A stretch of 64,000 bases of DNA from Litomosoides sigmodontis (taxonomy: Eukaryota > Nematoda > Chromadorea > Rhabditida > Onchocercidae). The notes beneath the pieces are model-generated. The model saw only the letters and a list, made by a program, of their open reading frames with translations, had not been told where the DNA came from and made no database searches. Position 1 is the stretch's first letter, and every line of letters begins with the position of its first letter. The stretch is from NCBI GenBank assembly GCA_963070105.1, contig OY718804.1:1106720-1170719 (forward strand), written 5' to 3'. Below, in pieces: positions 29,395-43,658 of the stretch. The translations under genes and the position numbers were made by a program.

Positions 29395-32300
29395 ATTACA
29401 ATTTGAAATAATTTCGCTCACATTTTCAGCAAATTTCAACCATTCTTTTGTGAGAATTCTAGCACATATGGAATGAATCTCTCAGAGAGCACTCGTTTGC
29501 TACGTTGCAGTGATACGTGTCGAGTCAACGTTTCAGTCAGCGTACGAGTGCCTTAGGCTGTTGCGCAAACTTTCGCCTAGTATTTTCTGCAGCAATCGTT
29601 CGTCCATCTTTTCCATGCATAAATTGTGAAATTCCAATGCAATTGTGAAATTTACTTGTGCTCGAAAAATTGTCACCAAAAATAATTGTTTTCCAAGAAT
29701 GGAAATTTCTCACAAAATGTTGATCTGTCGACGTCATCAACTGCTAATGAGGAATTACTCCATGCATAATATAGTCCATAATCTGTAAATAACTTTCCAG
29801 TGATATTTGGGAGACAACAAAAAAAAAAGTAAAAACTGAGTAATTTGTAAGCGAGTGGGAAAATGGTAGTGGAAGCAGTAATTTACAGTAAATTTCAATT
29901 TAAAAGTCTGAAATAGTTTTTCAAATAGTACATTCGAATGAAATGGAATTATTTCAGTGGAAGATTAAATTGACGAAAAGTATAACGATAAAAATAAGAC
30001 GATTAGCCTTGCTTAAACATTTTATCAAAAAAAAGGCAAAAAAAATTATTCAATTAGCCAAAACACTCCAACGAAAGCAAAAATATCTTGTTTTTTCCAA
30101 ATCCCCCTGTTTTGCTTTGTTTTTGCTTTTTGCTTTTTTTTTGTTTTTATAAAACAGTCTAAAATTCAATCCCTTAAAACAATATTGAAATTCATCATCT
30201 AATAATTTTGCAAAACGTTTGCTTACTTTTTTTCTGCTAATTCTATCAAAAGCAGTTACCAGTGGTAGAATTTCACAATGGAGAAACAGCAAGTGCTGCA
30301 TTAGGCGAGTAGTTTTCGAATTCCACTTTTTCCAATTACATTTTTAAAATGAAAAATGGTTGCTGCTTGGAGAGATGAGAAATTTAAGAAATTAAAAAAT
30401 TTTGCATGAAACATTAAAAGATTGAAATGAACACATTTCCTATGGAATTGATAAATTTCACATTTTCACTAGGTGTAGTAGCTAGTAGCAAATAAGAGTG
30501 CGCAAATTGCATTTCACACTGTTAAACAACAAACGCATCTTAAACGTCCACTAATGGATGGGAACAAAAAATAAAAAACTTAAACCAAAATTGAGAGGGA
30601 CAAAGTTAATGTGCTAGTAATGTGACTGAAGCAAGAAATTGATACAAAGGAAAAAAAGGACACAACTATTTGTTGCTAAATGTCAAGTGCAAATTTAATT
30701 TTGTCAAATTGTCTAAATTAATCAAAATTTTGCCCATCCTACAATCTAACGCATAAAATGACGATAGCTTCATAGTGCAGTAAACAAAAAAAAATTGAAA
30801 CTGGATTTTAATTTAGGACGGAAAACGTACAGAGGGAATTATAATTTCAGCACGTTGCACTAAATTATACCGATACCGAACAATTTGAAAATCACTTCAA
30901 CGTTGAACATTTTGAATAGCATCCTAAATTAATAAAATGTTGAGAGTAAGTATAGTAATTAAAACAAACTTCGACGTTAAATTTCGATTAATACTTTACC
31001 AATTCAATAGTTTCATTGAATTAAGTCAACCGTAAATTGAAAATGAAAATATCTGAATTTGAACAACAATGTGCAAAATGCAGAGAGAAAAAATAAAGTG
31101 TTGCTAAACTATTGGTAATATCACAGTAAAACTTAAAAAAACAACAAAACAATTTAATTATTAAGAAAGGAAAAGAAAAGAAAGAAAAACAACTAAGCGA
31201 TGAAAAATTTATTGGTTTATAAACTATTAGAAATTTTAAAAGAAATGCGAAAACAAACCAATAAAATAATTGCTAAAATTGAAATAGCTTTAATTGTAAA
31301 CAATCAGATAAGTGTAAAAATCGAAATAATTCAATTTTATATAGATTGACATAATTCAAATTACATTTAGAAAAACTTAGTGATAGTAAGAAAAATGGAA
31401 TAAATAACTAACTAAACAATAATAAGTATGTATAATTTAGAAATCAAAAAATTTTTTAAGAGAAAACGAGAGATAGAGGGAGAGAGAGAGAGAGAGGGAG
31501 AGAAGTAGTAAGGTAATGTCAAACAAAAAGAAAGAAAAAATGTACAAATTCTTCGACAGAATGAAAGAAATCTGTGAGATACGGCGGAATCGGCGCGATT
31601 GTCCATTTCAACAACGCCAGAAGAAATGAGTAATACTTACATCAGCAAATGCTTTTTCTTATTTACGCAATCCATTCCCATCATTACTATGCTCGTAGAT
31701 TTGAATGAAATGCAAATTAGTAGAAGCATACTGTTTCGCTAACCTTTCACAACTACTCACAAATTACAAGCTAACAACAATAACAACACGAACAGCAAAA
31801 ACAACAGCAGCAACTACTACTACTACAACAACAGCACGAACAATAACAACAACGACAACTACAACTACAATAATAACAGCATGGACAGTTACAACAACAA
31901 CAACAGCTACTACTACAACAACTACAATAACAGCACGAAGAATAACAACAACGACAACTACAACTACAATAATAACAGCATGGACAGTTACAACAACAAC
32001 AACAGCTACTACTACAATAACTACAATAACAGCACGAAGAATAACAACAACGACAACTACAACTACAATAATAACAGCATGGACAGTTACAACAACAACA
32101 ACAGCTACTACTACAACAACTACAATAACAGCACGAAGAATAACAACGACAACTACAACTACAATAATAACAGCATGGACAGTTACAACAACAACAACAG
32201 TTACTACTACAATAACAGCACGAAGAATAACAACAACGACAACGACAAATAGAACAGCTACAACAATAGCAAGATCAACAATTGCAACAATTAGAGCAGC

Positions 32301-35300
32301 AACAACAACAACAACAATAGCACAATGCAACTGCTGCAGCGCTACTGCTATTGTTTGATGAGATTTTAGAAGAGTGCCTCCTTCAACGAGCTCTCAATCT
32401 CTGATAAGCATCTTCCATTAAGCTAAATTCATATGTGAACGAACAAGCTTCCATGCTTATATCCTCTCAAATGAAAATAGCAAGATAGACGTCACTGTTT
32501 CAGAATAATTTGTAAATTTCGAAAAAAAGGGAAGTTGAAAAAAAGGGAAATTTGTAAATTTAAAAAGAAAAAGTTGCTGCAGCATTCAATAAATTCTTTA
32601 CCAGAAATACTAAATTAAAAATTTACACTTTCGCTTGTTAAAAAAAGATCATACACTTCATATGAATAGGTGAAAGAGCAACGATATTATTTTTATGGAA
32701 AAAATGAGAAAAAATAATTCACATTACATATTGTTTTTTTTTGTTTAATTTTATAATTTATAAAAAAAGTTTGACAATTCCAAATTTTATTTATGCAAAT
32801 CGGTAAGCTCATTGATAGATTGTGTGATCTATGAAAAGCAAAGTAAACGAGTAATAAGATAAATTTAAATGAGTAAATATTTTTAGCCAACAAAAGAACG
32901 ACAGCGGAAAAGGAAATGAAGAAGGAAAGCGAATGTTATGTAATTTGTAATTAAATAAAGGAATTGGATAAATAAATTGGATAATAAGTAGTTAAATAAA
33001 GGAGTTAGTTTACATATGATTTAAGCAGTGTTATTTCAAACTATTTATGCGTTAGGAATTATATTTTTGGTTGATGTGGAAAGCAAGGCATTTGTTATTT
33101 TTGGATTGCTGAAATTTAATATTTTACAGATTGAATACGCAATTTCATTGTTCAATTCACCGGGAATTTATTGCAAACTTTTTTTTGCTTTTTTCCTTTC
33201 ATAATTCATTAAAACTTTTTTTTAATTTCAATTTGAAATGTTTATGAATTCTCTGAAAGCGATGAAAAGTTGTTAAAAGAGTGAAGAAGACGGTTCATCA
33301 GAAGTGAACGTTGAATTTGACGTTTGAATGAGCGATCCGATCAAACGAATAATCGCTAGGCATTTCAGACAAGCCGACAAATAATCGGAAAAGTTGACGC
33401 TTTCAATTGCCACCTTCGTTAATTTTGCATAATTACACATTTACCGATCATTCACCGATTGAACTGAATTTAGAGAAAAAGGATGAAAAATGAATTTTAC
33501 GAATGAGGTTGAGGTACAATTAGACACAGTAAAGTTACAGATGAAATTGGTACTCTTTGAATTCTGGCGCAATCATTACATTGAATTGTAGCGCCTGCCT
33601 TCAGTTATTACTGAACAACAAAGATAGCCGACTAATTTATTTTTCTACGCAATACTTTCTTTACGTCATGTACGACCAATGGTTTATTTAAATAAATTAG
33701 GCCATTCGTATTTACCAAACACTAAATGTGTTTTGACTTTGGTTGGCCAAATATTGCTTCCGCATAAATCTGGACAATTTCTGGCCTAGAAAATACTTTC
33801 AAAATCAATAAAATGCAAAAAAAAATGTCTGCTAAAAAAACCGACCAATTTTCGGTTTACACATTAAAAGTGTAAAATAAACATATTTTCGCTATCAAAA
33901 GAATACCAACTATTGCAATTCCTAATTTCCTACCGATGTTTTTCAAGCTTATTAATTTCGAAATTATAATTTACGAGAGATTTCACATCCACGTCTAATA
34001 TACTGACTGGCAATTGTCTTATAAAAATTCACTTCTTTGTTGTAAAAAAAGCACGAAATGCTTACGGTAAACGTTTAAGAAAACACCCATCAATCATCGA
34101 TCCGTTTTAGAAAGAATTAACTAAATTTATCATTTTTTACCAGTATTACCTGCTATTAGCTCTACTACGATTTATTTCAATTCCGATAGGTGGCCCATAA
34201 ACACCTAACTCGCCTTCAGAAAATTCGAGCAAACAATTGATTTTAAAAAAAAAAGTCCTTCTCAGAAAGACATTTTTTTCTTAATTTTTTTCGAAATTCC
34301 GTTTTCAATTTTTTGCAAACATCGAAATTCTTTTCTTTCGGTGAATAATATTTTCATGTAATTTAATTTCACAATGTTGCCAGTTCAAATCGAATATTTT
34401 TGCTCATTTACGCAGAATATTTACAAATATATTTTAATTTATTAAATTAAAAAAAATATTCATGTTAAGTACACATAATTACTATGAATAATAGGGCATG
34501 TATTGATGCCTAAATGTAAAATGTTTGAAAGTATGAACAGTACGACCAAACGCAGAAATACAAAAGTAATTGTAAAGTATTTACGTTTAAGCTAACAATT
34601 AATAAATTATGGAAAATTTTTTTTAGACAATTTTATTTCATTAGTAAAATATTATGCATCGAATGAAGAATATTTTCAATCAATTAAAATGAGCAAAATA
34701 ACTTCAGGAAGAAACAAAGGAAGTGATATATTTGAAAATAATGAATTATGCAAAATGAATTTTTCCTCAGAAGTATTTAAAAGCATATAAATAGGAGACA
34801 AGTGATTAGGAAAAAGTTCGCAATTTTTCGCTGCTTTTAATAATCACATCTAAAGCTAAACAAAACATAAAATTCCAATCAATTCATTTTTGCTACTAGC
34901 ATTCACTTTTACTTCATCCACATTCCCATTACCAAATATCTCAATTGCAATCCTAAGCTTTCACTTACTAGGGATAACTTGATCTCCTTTTAAATGCTTT
35001 AGCTTGAGACACTATAGTGATCAGTAATTCATTAAATATACTCTATGAATTAAAAAAAAAAAAGGAACGCCCACTAGTAAATAATACCATCTCTTCCTAT
35101 TATTCAGCAATGAGATATGAAAAGATTTAAATAGGAAAAAAAATTTCAATAATATCATCCATCTGAGAGGCAGTTATTTTCAGAGAAGAAAATAGTTCAC
35201 TATAATCAAAACATTATATTTAAGTGCAAAAACATCTCAGTCCGTCCATTCACTTCATATACTGCGCATAACTACACGAAAATTTACCATATTTAAGCAC

Positions 35301-36050
35301 ATTCCTATAAAATTAACAAATATGAGGGGTGAAATTCCATCGCATTTACAGTATATCTCTTCCATTCCTTTCATTATATATCATTAAAGAAGGGAAAAAA
35401 AAACAATCAAGCAAAAATATCTTAGTCGTCCCTATCAACTAATACTAATATGATAATAAAGACAAAAAAATCAATAACGATGAGCAATTACATTGATAAT
35501 AACTGTCATTTTTCGGCAAAAATTTTAAGTAGCACTAATGACAGAAACATCCATCACATTTACTATAATATTATAAAAATAAATACTACTTTGGTAGGGG
35601 AAGAAGGAGCACAATACTTCATAGGACCAGTATTATTGCAAAACAGAATGTATGATAAATTTTTAAAATAATTATTTATATATGGATTACTTGTTTAGTT
35701 TGTTGAGAAAGAGCCTTGCAACAAAAACTATCGATAAACAAACCATGAAACAATCGAATAAATAATGATTTAATTACAACAATAAACACCACTCACAACT
35801 ACTCTTAGGAATAACTGAATAAGGGAATGGAGTACGCTTCATCACTTCTTCTCTCTCTCTCTCTCTTGCTCTCTGCTTGAGCACCCGGTTTCATAAATGC
35901 CTAGGCTTTATGAATCGATTTTTAAGCCTGATATAAATTGTCCTTCTTGATTTACACACATATTCGCCTTCCAGAAAATTCGCAAAATCATTCCTTTCTA
36001 AAAAATTCACAATCGCACAAATTAAACAATAAGTTCCGAGTAATTGAAAT
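29395..36050. other. Long intergenic region with minisatellite
   Basis: 29.4-29.8 kb is the likely promoter of the minus-strand membrane-protein gene and is slightly GC-richer. The rest is AT-rich without supported exons. It contains a GA run (31476-31505), a 99-bp minisatellite (31770-32330) and a CT run (about 35849-35875). Confidence 0.5.
31770..32330 (+). repeat. 99-bp minisatellite built of CAA/ACT/AAT triplets
   Basis: The marker atggacagttacaac recurs at 31881, 31980, 32079 and 32175 (spacing 99, 99, 96). Degenerate triplet sequence flanks both sides. Indels are multiples of three, so three frames stay open for hundreds of bases: a Thr-rich frame (31705-32358) and an Asn/Tyr-rich frame on the plus strand, and a Val/Ala-rich frame on the minus strand. 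No splice or promoter context points to translation, so I call it a repeat. Confidence 0.85.
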
Positions 36051-39000
36051 TTAAACAGCAGTAGGTGCTCTACTTTTCCGAAAAACATCCGTATGTACAT
36101 TGGTTTCCTTCGTGACTTCGCCTCGTAGCAAATCATCTGAAACAACTTTTTTTATATGAACAAATAGCATTATGTAAACGCTTATCCTTTCTTTATTTAA
36201 ACTACAAGTCCAAAACCTTAGTTCATTAGCACACTAACTTGAATTTTATAGATTTTAAGATTTCAACGTAAATTCCCTGGCTCTATGCTGTTCCGACAGC
36301 TTTGAACATCGTTCACTACGGCATAGTACATAATAAATAAGACTTACCACCTTTTCTCTTTTAAGGGTAAAAGTTTAGAAATTTATAGAACATTTTTCTT
36401 GGCAACTCATAATATAACAAATGAGTAAAAAATGAATTTGCAGTTAAGGTCTAAAACGTAAGATGAATGGACGGTAATAAACCCGACGAAAAAAAACAGA
36501 AATGAATTACCTACGAATTCACTCAAGCTTTTGCTCATTTTCATGTTGCACACATTTGAACGAAGAGCTTCTGATTGTTGCTCGTCAACACCATTTGAAG
36601 CTATGCCATTTGTCGTGACTGATTTGCATAGTCCTTCTCCACAGTCTCCTGCAAAATTATAAAATATACAAAAATAATATAGGCAAAAGATAAAAAATCA
36701 TCAGATTAATTTACCATACAAAAAATAACTTGGATTTCGGTTCAGTCAACCCAAAAGATACAGAATGCGCCAAAAAGTCAAATTATCCTTCTTTGCTGAC
36801 CAATAAAATCAGGAAAATAACTAAATTAGAAAATAATAGTGCTGCGATAATTACACGAGCTCTGCAGATTGATAAAACTGAAGGAGCAGACTTACGGATA
36901 GGCGGCCCCCCATTTCGATGTAATGGATCCATCGCGGATGAAAAACCAGACTTTCCGCTACCATCAACCACAACAGCAGCTGGAGCTATGCGTTCACTGA
37001 CATCGGAATGAATCTGCAGTTAAATGTATCAAACCATTCTAAATTAAGAGAAGAATTACTTTAGAAGCAGTGGCACTCTTACACAAATTGCGATAATAAA
37101 ATAAAATTATCATCTACCCACCAAATCAAATGATTAATCGATATGTAGTTCAACATTATCCCTAATATGCGATTAGAAACTTTGCTATGATCCTTCAAAA
37201 TAATCATACCTGTTGAAAAGTGCGCTTTTTTCCGTTTCCGTGCTCTGAAGTTGTGCCGGAAGAAGAGAAAGACTTTGTAAAAGGTTCAATAGCATCGAAT
37301 AGCTGATTGACATTCATAGCTTCCGGTAAATGAGTAAGGAAATGGACTACAGCATCAAAATCATCCATACTTTCCAACTCATACTCATATAAGTGCATGA
37401 TACCTGCATTGAAAATTTTGCACATAATTATCTATGGCTGCTAAAACTCAGAAGGAATAAATAACTTTCCTTATCCAAATTTGTAAAGTGAATAATTAAA
37501 CGATCAAAAAGGTATAAACCAGGTTATAAACCAGGTGACCGCTATAAATTCGAAAAAACCTAGGAATGTTTTTGAATGTATTAAATTAATTAAGGCATCG
37601 ATGCAGTACTATTTCAAAATAAAAGAAATGCATTAAATAAAACAAGCAATTAACCGAGAGCTGTATTAAAGATAAACTGTTCGCCATCTCGCAAAAACAT
37701 ATCCCAAACTCGACAGCAGACATCAAATGGTAATGATTTTGCATAAAGTGTATACACCCTGCAACACATTTCAAACAATAAAAAAACTTGTAGGTTCGAA
37801 AAATGATTTAGAAATCGCTCACTGAGTAAGCGCTCAACCAGCAATCAAAAATTGTAATTAATAGAAAATAACAGCCTACCACTCAATCAGATACATGTCA
37901 GGACGAACATCCAGTACATCAAAATGATGATGCAGTTTGGGCAATTCTTGCTCAAAGTATTGATCATACGCAATGAAATAGGCCGTCATTTGAGGTTGCC
38001 GCAACCCAAAAAATGCTAGCTTCAAAGAATTTTTCTTTAATAAAAAACAAATTTTTGTACGATATTCATCGAAAAATAATTTAGTTCTAACAAGCAAAGG
38101 TCTTTTTCAAACATTCAACAAATTTTGATCGAAAGCCATGATGTATAAATCGGTCAAATCTAGCAGCGCATAGCATAAAAAAATCAGAATGCCTTACCAT
38201 CAGTGGACGATTCAGTAAATTGGCAAATGCTTGAAATGACTGATACGGCTGATGTATTTGAAGAAGAATCATAGCGCCAAGAAAGCACATCGACTGTACA
38301 TAACCGATATCAGGACGGTAGCATACATAAGCACCTAACAAATCCAGAAGCAACTCTTCATATGGTCCACCCTATAAAGCCTGCATCATTTATCTACAAA
38401 TCAGACTTTAGAAGCAAGGTAGTACACTTTTAAACATCCTGCTCTTTTACCAAAATAAAGCTGCAGCTCTCGCCATTACAGACTTGTCAAATTACACGTG
38501 AAAACAGGGAAGTCAATTTTAAAAAACTGAACGAATGAATATGTCATTTTGGACAAAAGTACCTGGATAAATTATAAATTTTCAGCATGCTTTCAAGCCG
38601 AGAAAAAGCAAACCTTCTGGAAAAAACCCAAATGTGGGAATGTTCGAGAAACATCGAGATGAATCAGCTCCAGAGTACTTTCACGTCCCAATGGGCTGTG
38701 CATATGACAGTTTGCTAGAAAACTGATTATTTAGCATCTCTTTGTGAGTTGTGATGCAAAACTGGATTCAAAAATATTTAGAGTAACCTTTTGGAAAAAC
38801 AGACGGAATAAATCGCTGGTCGACATCTACAAATCCAACAACTGAGGGACTACTAGCATTGTGTTGTGTATTTACAGTTGTAGTAAAAGCCTGTTGCTTT
38901 GCTCTAGCAACACAGATTTCGTATAATTCTATAAATTAATCATGAAATGAAATATTGGTACGGGTTAGGCTAATACGGGTTAGCTAATTTGGAAAGCACA

Positions 39001-42000
39001 ATGAATAATGAATTTCATAAACAGCTATCACCTGGTGTTAAGTTTAAGTCATTACCAATAGCCAGAAACCAAACATGACCGCGTACTTTCGAGGGTATTC
39101 CACGCCACCACAAGTCACGGCAAATTTTGCTATCTTTCCTGAGAACATATAGTGAAAATTTTTGCTTGAACTAAGGTGATGTAAACAAACGATTCTAAAG
39201 ATTTTATATATTTTAATTATAATCTTGCAGTATTTTAAAGAATAAGCCACGTTCTTAAAAAGATGACCATTTTATAGGATCGGAATTAAAGAACAGGACA
39301 TTTCTCGTGCAATTATTAGCTAAATTCCAGGAAATCAGCAATTGAATTACTTTCATGCGCACATCATTTTCAATCACTTAGATGTTTTTCAAGTTTGAAC
39401 ATGAATTTCAAAGAAATCATCCATAAGACGAAGTCAAATAACCAAAATTCTAACTAATCAACTAAACGTAGAACTTAAAATGAAATAACTTTAGAGAATT
39501 ATTTTTGCTAGGTGAAAAAAAAAATTGAATTCTAGAAAACTCCAGTCTTAAATTAAGTGAAGTAGTCAAAAAAAAACATACATATTTTCCCAGCTAGGTA
39601 ATATTCGACTGCACCACACTCCAGCCGCAGCAGCCGTTTCATCCTCCTCTTTTCGCTTCATTTCCAGCAGTTGTTGTCGTTGACGCACACGTCTGGCTTC
39701 TTGACGTTTAGTTGCTTCAATAAGTGCCAAATACTGCGCTTCATGCCGTCGTTGCTCTGCCACTGATTTCGCTGGTAGAGTACTGCAATAAAGACGGAAT
39801 TCCGAATTCATTTTATCTCCAACATATTTCTCAAAATCTTTTTATCTAATTCACTAAAATTCTATTTTTAGTTGCAGCACCTTTATTTTTGCAAAGAAAT
39901 CCTACTCTCACATCTTATAGCAGTAGTATAGTCAAGGTTGATGAGGAAGCGGTTATGAGTAGAGAGCACGAAAATGTTAAATCAGTTTGAAAAAACCACG
40001 TAGTAATTTTTGGCACACAGTTTATCTACTACTACTACTAGAAGATGTGATAGAATGCGGGATCGAGTAATTTAGTCATTTAAATTGAACGTCTGACAGC
40101 ATTACCTCATTGAAGAGCTTTCAAACCCAGTAAAAAGTTCAAAATCTGTACTATGATGTCTATGAACAAATTCAATTCAAGTCAATATATGCAAACCTTG
40201 GCCTATCTTCCAGAATTAAACCAGTGGTAGAGCAGCATATATTATCAGTTGCAGAACTGCAGGATGCATCAGTTGCCGTAGTAGCATTTATCACTCCGCC
40301 ACTTCTTTTCCACTGCTTGCTTCGAAATATTCGCCAAGAACTTGTATTCTGATTCTCTTGTTGTTTATTACGAGAAAATAATTTTCTAAAAAAGCTGTAT
40401 GGAAACTACAAAATGCAACAATCAAAACTGACCAAATGAATTTATGTGAAGAAATGAAGTGCTTAGTTAATTATGGTGCAAAATTTAAAACTAGGAAATG
40501 TGCGCGAATGAACCTATATTTAAATTTTCAACCAGAGAATCGCTGCCACTTTCTCCACAGTGCATATCTATTTTGTCTTTCATTGCTGACCTATATGTGC
40601 ATGTGTAAATGTGTAAAGGACAAACCTTGTAAAAGTACTGGACAGTAGTGAAAATGCATTCCTCCCATCCTTTTTATTTCGTTTCAGCGTCTTATCATCA
40701 ACTGTGTTATCTACATTACGGAAACCAGTGCTATCATCACTATCTCTACTTTCATCTTCGACGCTATCAATATCACCGTCACGGATGATCCCAGCCGATA
40801 ATTCATTATGACGATCCAGTGAACTGCGTTTCAAACCGAACGGTTCACCTATTAATGAATCTTCAAGCTGCGTTAAAAATGCATTATAACAGGTTATGTA
40901 TTATCAGCACCAACATCAATCCCCTTTATTAAAGATATTTAAATATAAATTCCTAACTAAATCCCTATTAATATCTTAGTCCACCAAGCCGAAAAAAAAA
41001 TTTGTTATAATCATTGCACTGCAACACTATAAATACGCTTACCGATTGCAGAACCGTTAGCTATCTCAGATGTAGCAGTAGCTGGAGTTGTAGCTACCGT
41101 AACATCATTAGTAGTAACAGCAGTGAAACTATCAAATGACGGATTATCCGAATGTTCATCACCAACTTCTCTCACATCACAATCACTCTTGAAAGAAATT
41201 GAGCGTCCGAAACTGCCAGACTCAAAAGAGGATGACGATGACTTCATCACTCCTGATAAGAACTGCGGATGCAATCTACAATGAATTACAAAAACAGATA
41301 ATTGCATAAATTTTTTTGAGCAGTAAACGTACAGAAAACATTACACAATCTCACACACCTTATTTTAAAAGTGAGTGAAAAGAGGAAGAGTAAGTTTCAC
41401 ATTTAAATTCGAATTCTCTTTGAAGGCCAAATAATACAAAAGAATGAAATAATAAGAGGAGAAAAATAAGAAAATGGCATAATGCTACGGAGGAATGAAA
41501 TCATTGCCTCCGAAATTATATTAAACAACCAGTCTGATGAGCGGGGAAAGCGAGTAATGCGGCGCGTTTGACACTTCTCTCACTTCTAATTTTCGAAAAA
41601 GGAAATTCATTTTATTGTAAGCAAAATTTGAAAAAAAGGAACTTGATTTCCATAGAGGTTACTACGTTAATAATGTTTAAAAAAAGAAAAAACTAAATGA
41701 AGCAGATGAAAACTGAGAGCTTTGAAAATATGTTTCCTGAAAGACGAAAAATAAAGCAAAGCGAAATAATTACTTTGTAAAAGAATCCGGAGTTGTCATG
41801 GATTTATTTATCCAATTGATATTGCGACGTAGAGGTTGATGCGTCAGTTGGATTTGTGCCGATTCGTAAGAGGAACGGCGATGATGGCCTCGTTTAAATG
41901 ATACCTTCTCATCCGTAACGTTATTACCTTTCGCTGTAAAAAAAAAAAAAGAAGAAAAAGAAAAAGGAAAAAAGCAGAAGAAATTTTGAGATAGAAACAT

Positions 42001-43658
42001 TAGTATGTTAGTTAATACATGAATTATTTTGAATTAGTTTGCATCTAAAGATTGCTTTCGAAGTATTAAAGATAGCCAATATAAGATAGCTTCCACAATC
42101 CACTTTCACTTTCATTACTGATCAATTTTTTTTTCAATTGGTTTTTCAACTGTTATTTGTAGGAGTAGCAAGCTCCATAACACTTTACACTATTTGATTT
42201 CCCAATACTTTAATAAAATATTACTGATTTTTATTTGCAGCAAATTATCGCAAGGAATATGTCAAAGCAGAAAGACCGCTAAAGTAAACATTCACCATAA
42301 GTGTTATGTACGAAGCAGGAAAAAGAGCAAAAAAAAATGGTAATGATATAGAGTAGGAAAGGAATGAACTGAATTCAAATTATATTATTTAATAAAAGTT
42401 CACTACGTTACACTTTACAATTTTTTTATTTTAATTTTTATTAATAATGAAAACTGATGTATAAATAAGTTAATTCTCTTATCTGTTGGAAATTACAACT
42501 ACGTTTACTTTTAAATTTAAATTTTTTTTAAGTGATCAATGGTCGAGTGGAAAAGTTCATCTAGAAATTCTCAATGCAACAACTCATAATGTTAGCTCTA
42601 TTCTAACATTTCTCTTCTCTTCAATGCTGCTATTTTCCTTCAATTCTCAGGACGACAATTCTGCACAATGATTTTTCGTTTCCCATATAAATGATGCTGA
42701 ATATGATCATTACTACTTTTGAGAAAACAAACTGCTTTGTGAAATGAGAAGAAATGCCGAGATGCACAAATTCTATCAAATGAGCAAATAATAACGAGGA
42801 TAAAAATTGTGCAAGCAATCATCACAGACTAAATGATTCGGAACAAAAAAGCAAATAAACAACAAAACCAGGTCAACATTTAAAAATAAAAATTAAAAAC
42901 TTGAAATTGAGGGAAAAATTGTAAAGCGAAATTTTAGCCCTGTAATGACACGAATGGTATTTAAGCATTAAAAAATAATAAAAGAAAAAGAGCCTAATGT
43001 ATAAAAAAAAAGAAAAAGAGTCCAATGAATAAAACAAAATAAAACTAATAATTAAATTGGGGGAAAAAAAGCTACAAAAAAAGTGGAACAGTGAATAATG
43101 AATTGAAAAAAATAACAAAAAGACAAAAAGATGTAATAATTATTCGAATGCGGAAAGAAATAATTATGTGAAAAACTGTAAGTAAATGATATCAAAAGCA
43201 TCATTTTAATATTGAACATAGAAAAAACGAACAGATAAATGAAAATATATATATTTAAATTTAAATATGAAACAAGAAATTATCAGCCAATAAAGACATT
43301 TGCATTGGAGATCTTTTTTCTCATACGGATAAATTTCACCTTCCTTAATGTCATTTTCCAGATGTAAAATTAGGAAAAAATCAGTTGAAATTTGAACAAG
43401 TATCAGACCAGTAACTAAAAAATTTACTTAAGTAAGGAATAAAAATGCATAGATTACCATTGGTGGTAGATTGTTGTAAACTTTTATTATCCACATTATA
43501 CGTCAAAGGCAAATTTTCCAGCACCGTTTGTAACGAACCCGGTATTGATACTGCTACTGTTTCAGCTTTTCCCAATGCTTTTTCTTCCTCATCCACCTCG
43601 TTCGACCCGTTTTGCTGATACTTATGCTTTCGCTTATCAAATGGTTGTGATGCCAGCG
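36051..43658 (-). CDS. TBC-domain Rab GTPase-activating protein, TBC1D12/TBC1D14 type
   Basis: Homologue of TBC1D12/TBC1D14, GAP-family proteins linked to recycling endosomes and autophagy. Sixteen exons (minus): 43658-43458, 41933-41774, 41275-41043, 40860-40626, 40385-40197, 39782-39582, 39138-39032, 38928-38788, 38714-38614, 38371-38198, 38019-37880, 37758-37655, 37403-37210, 37013-36896, 36648-36511, 36136-36051. Phases close; at least 839 residues. The N-terminal ~350 residues are Ser/Asp-rich and disordered. Then comes the family signature [20 protein letters not shown] with a coiled coil, ILPSWENM, and the TBC domain from [17 protein letters not shown]. The arginine finger ([12 protein letters not shown]) and glutamine finger (DIGYVQSM) are both present, so GAP activity is expected. 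The C-tail is unlike the vertebrate one. The first exon needs one upstream base-phase partner; see 46100-46186. Confidence 0.88.
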
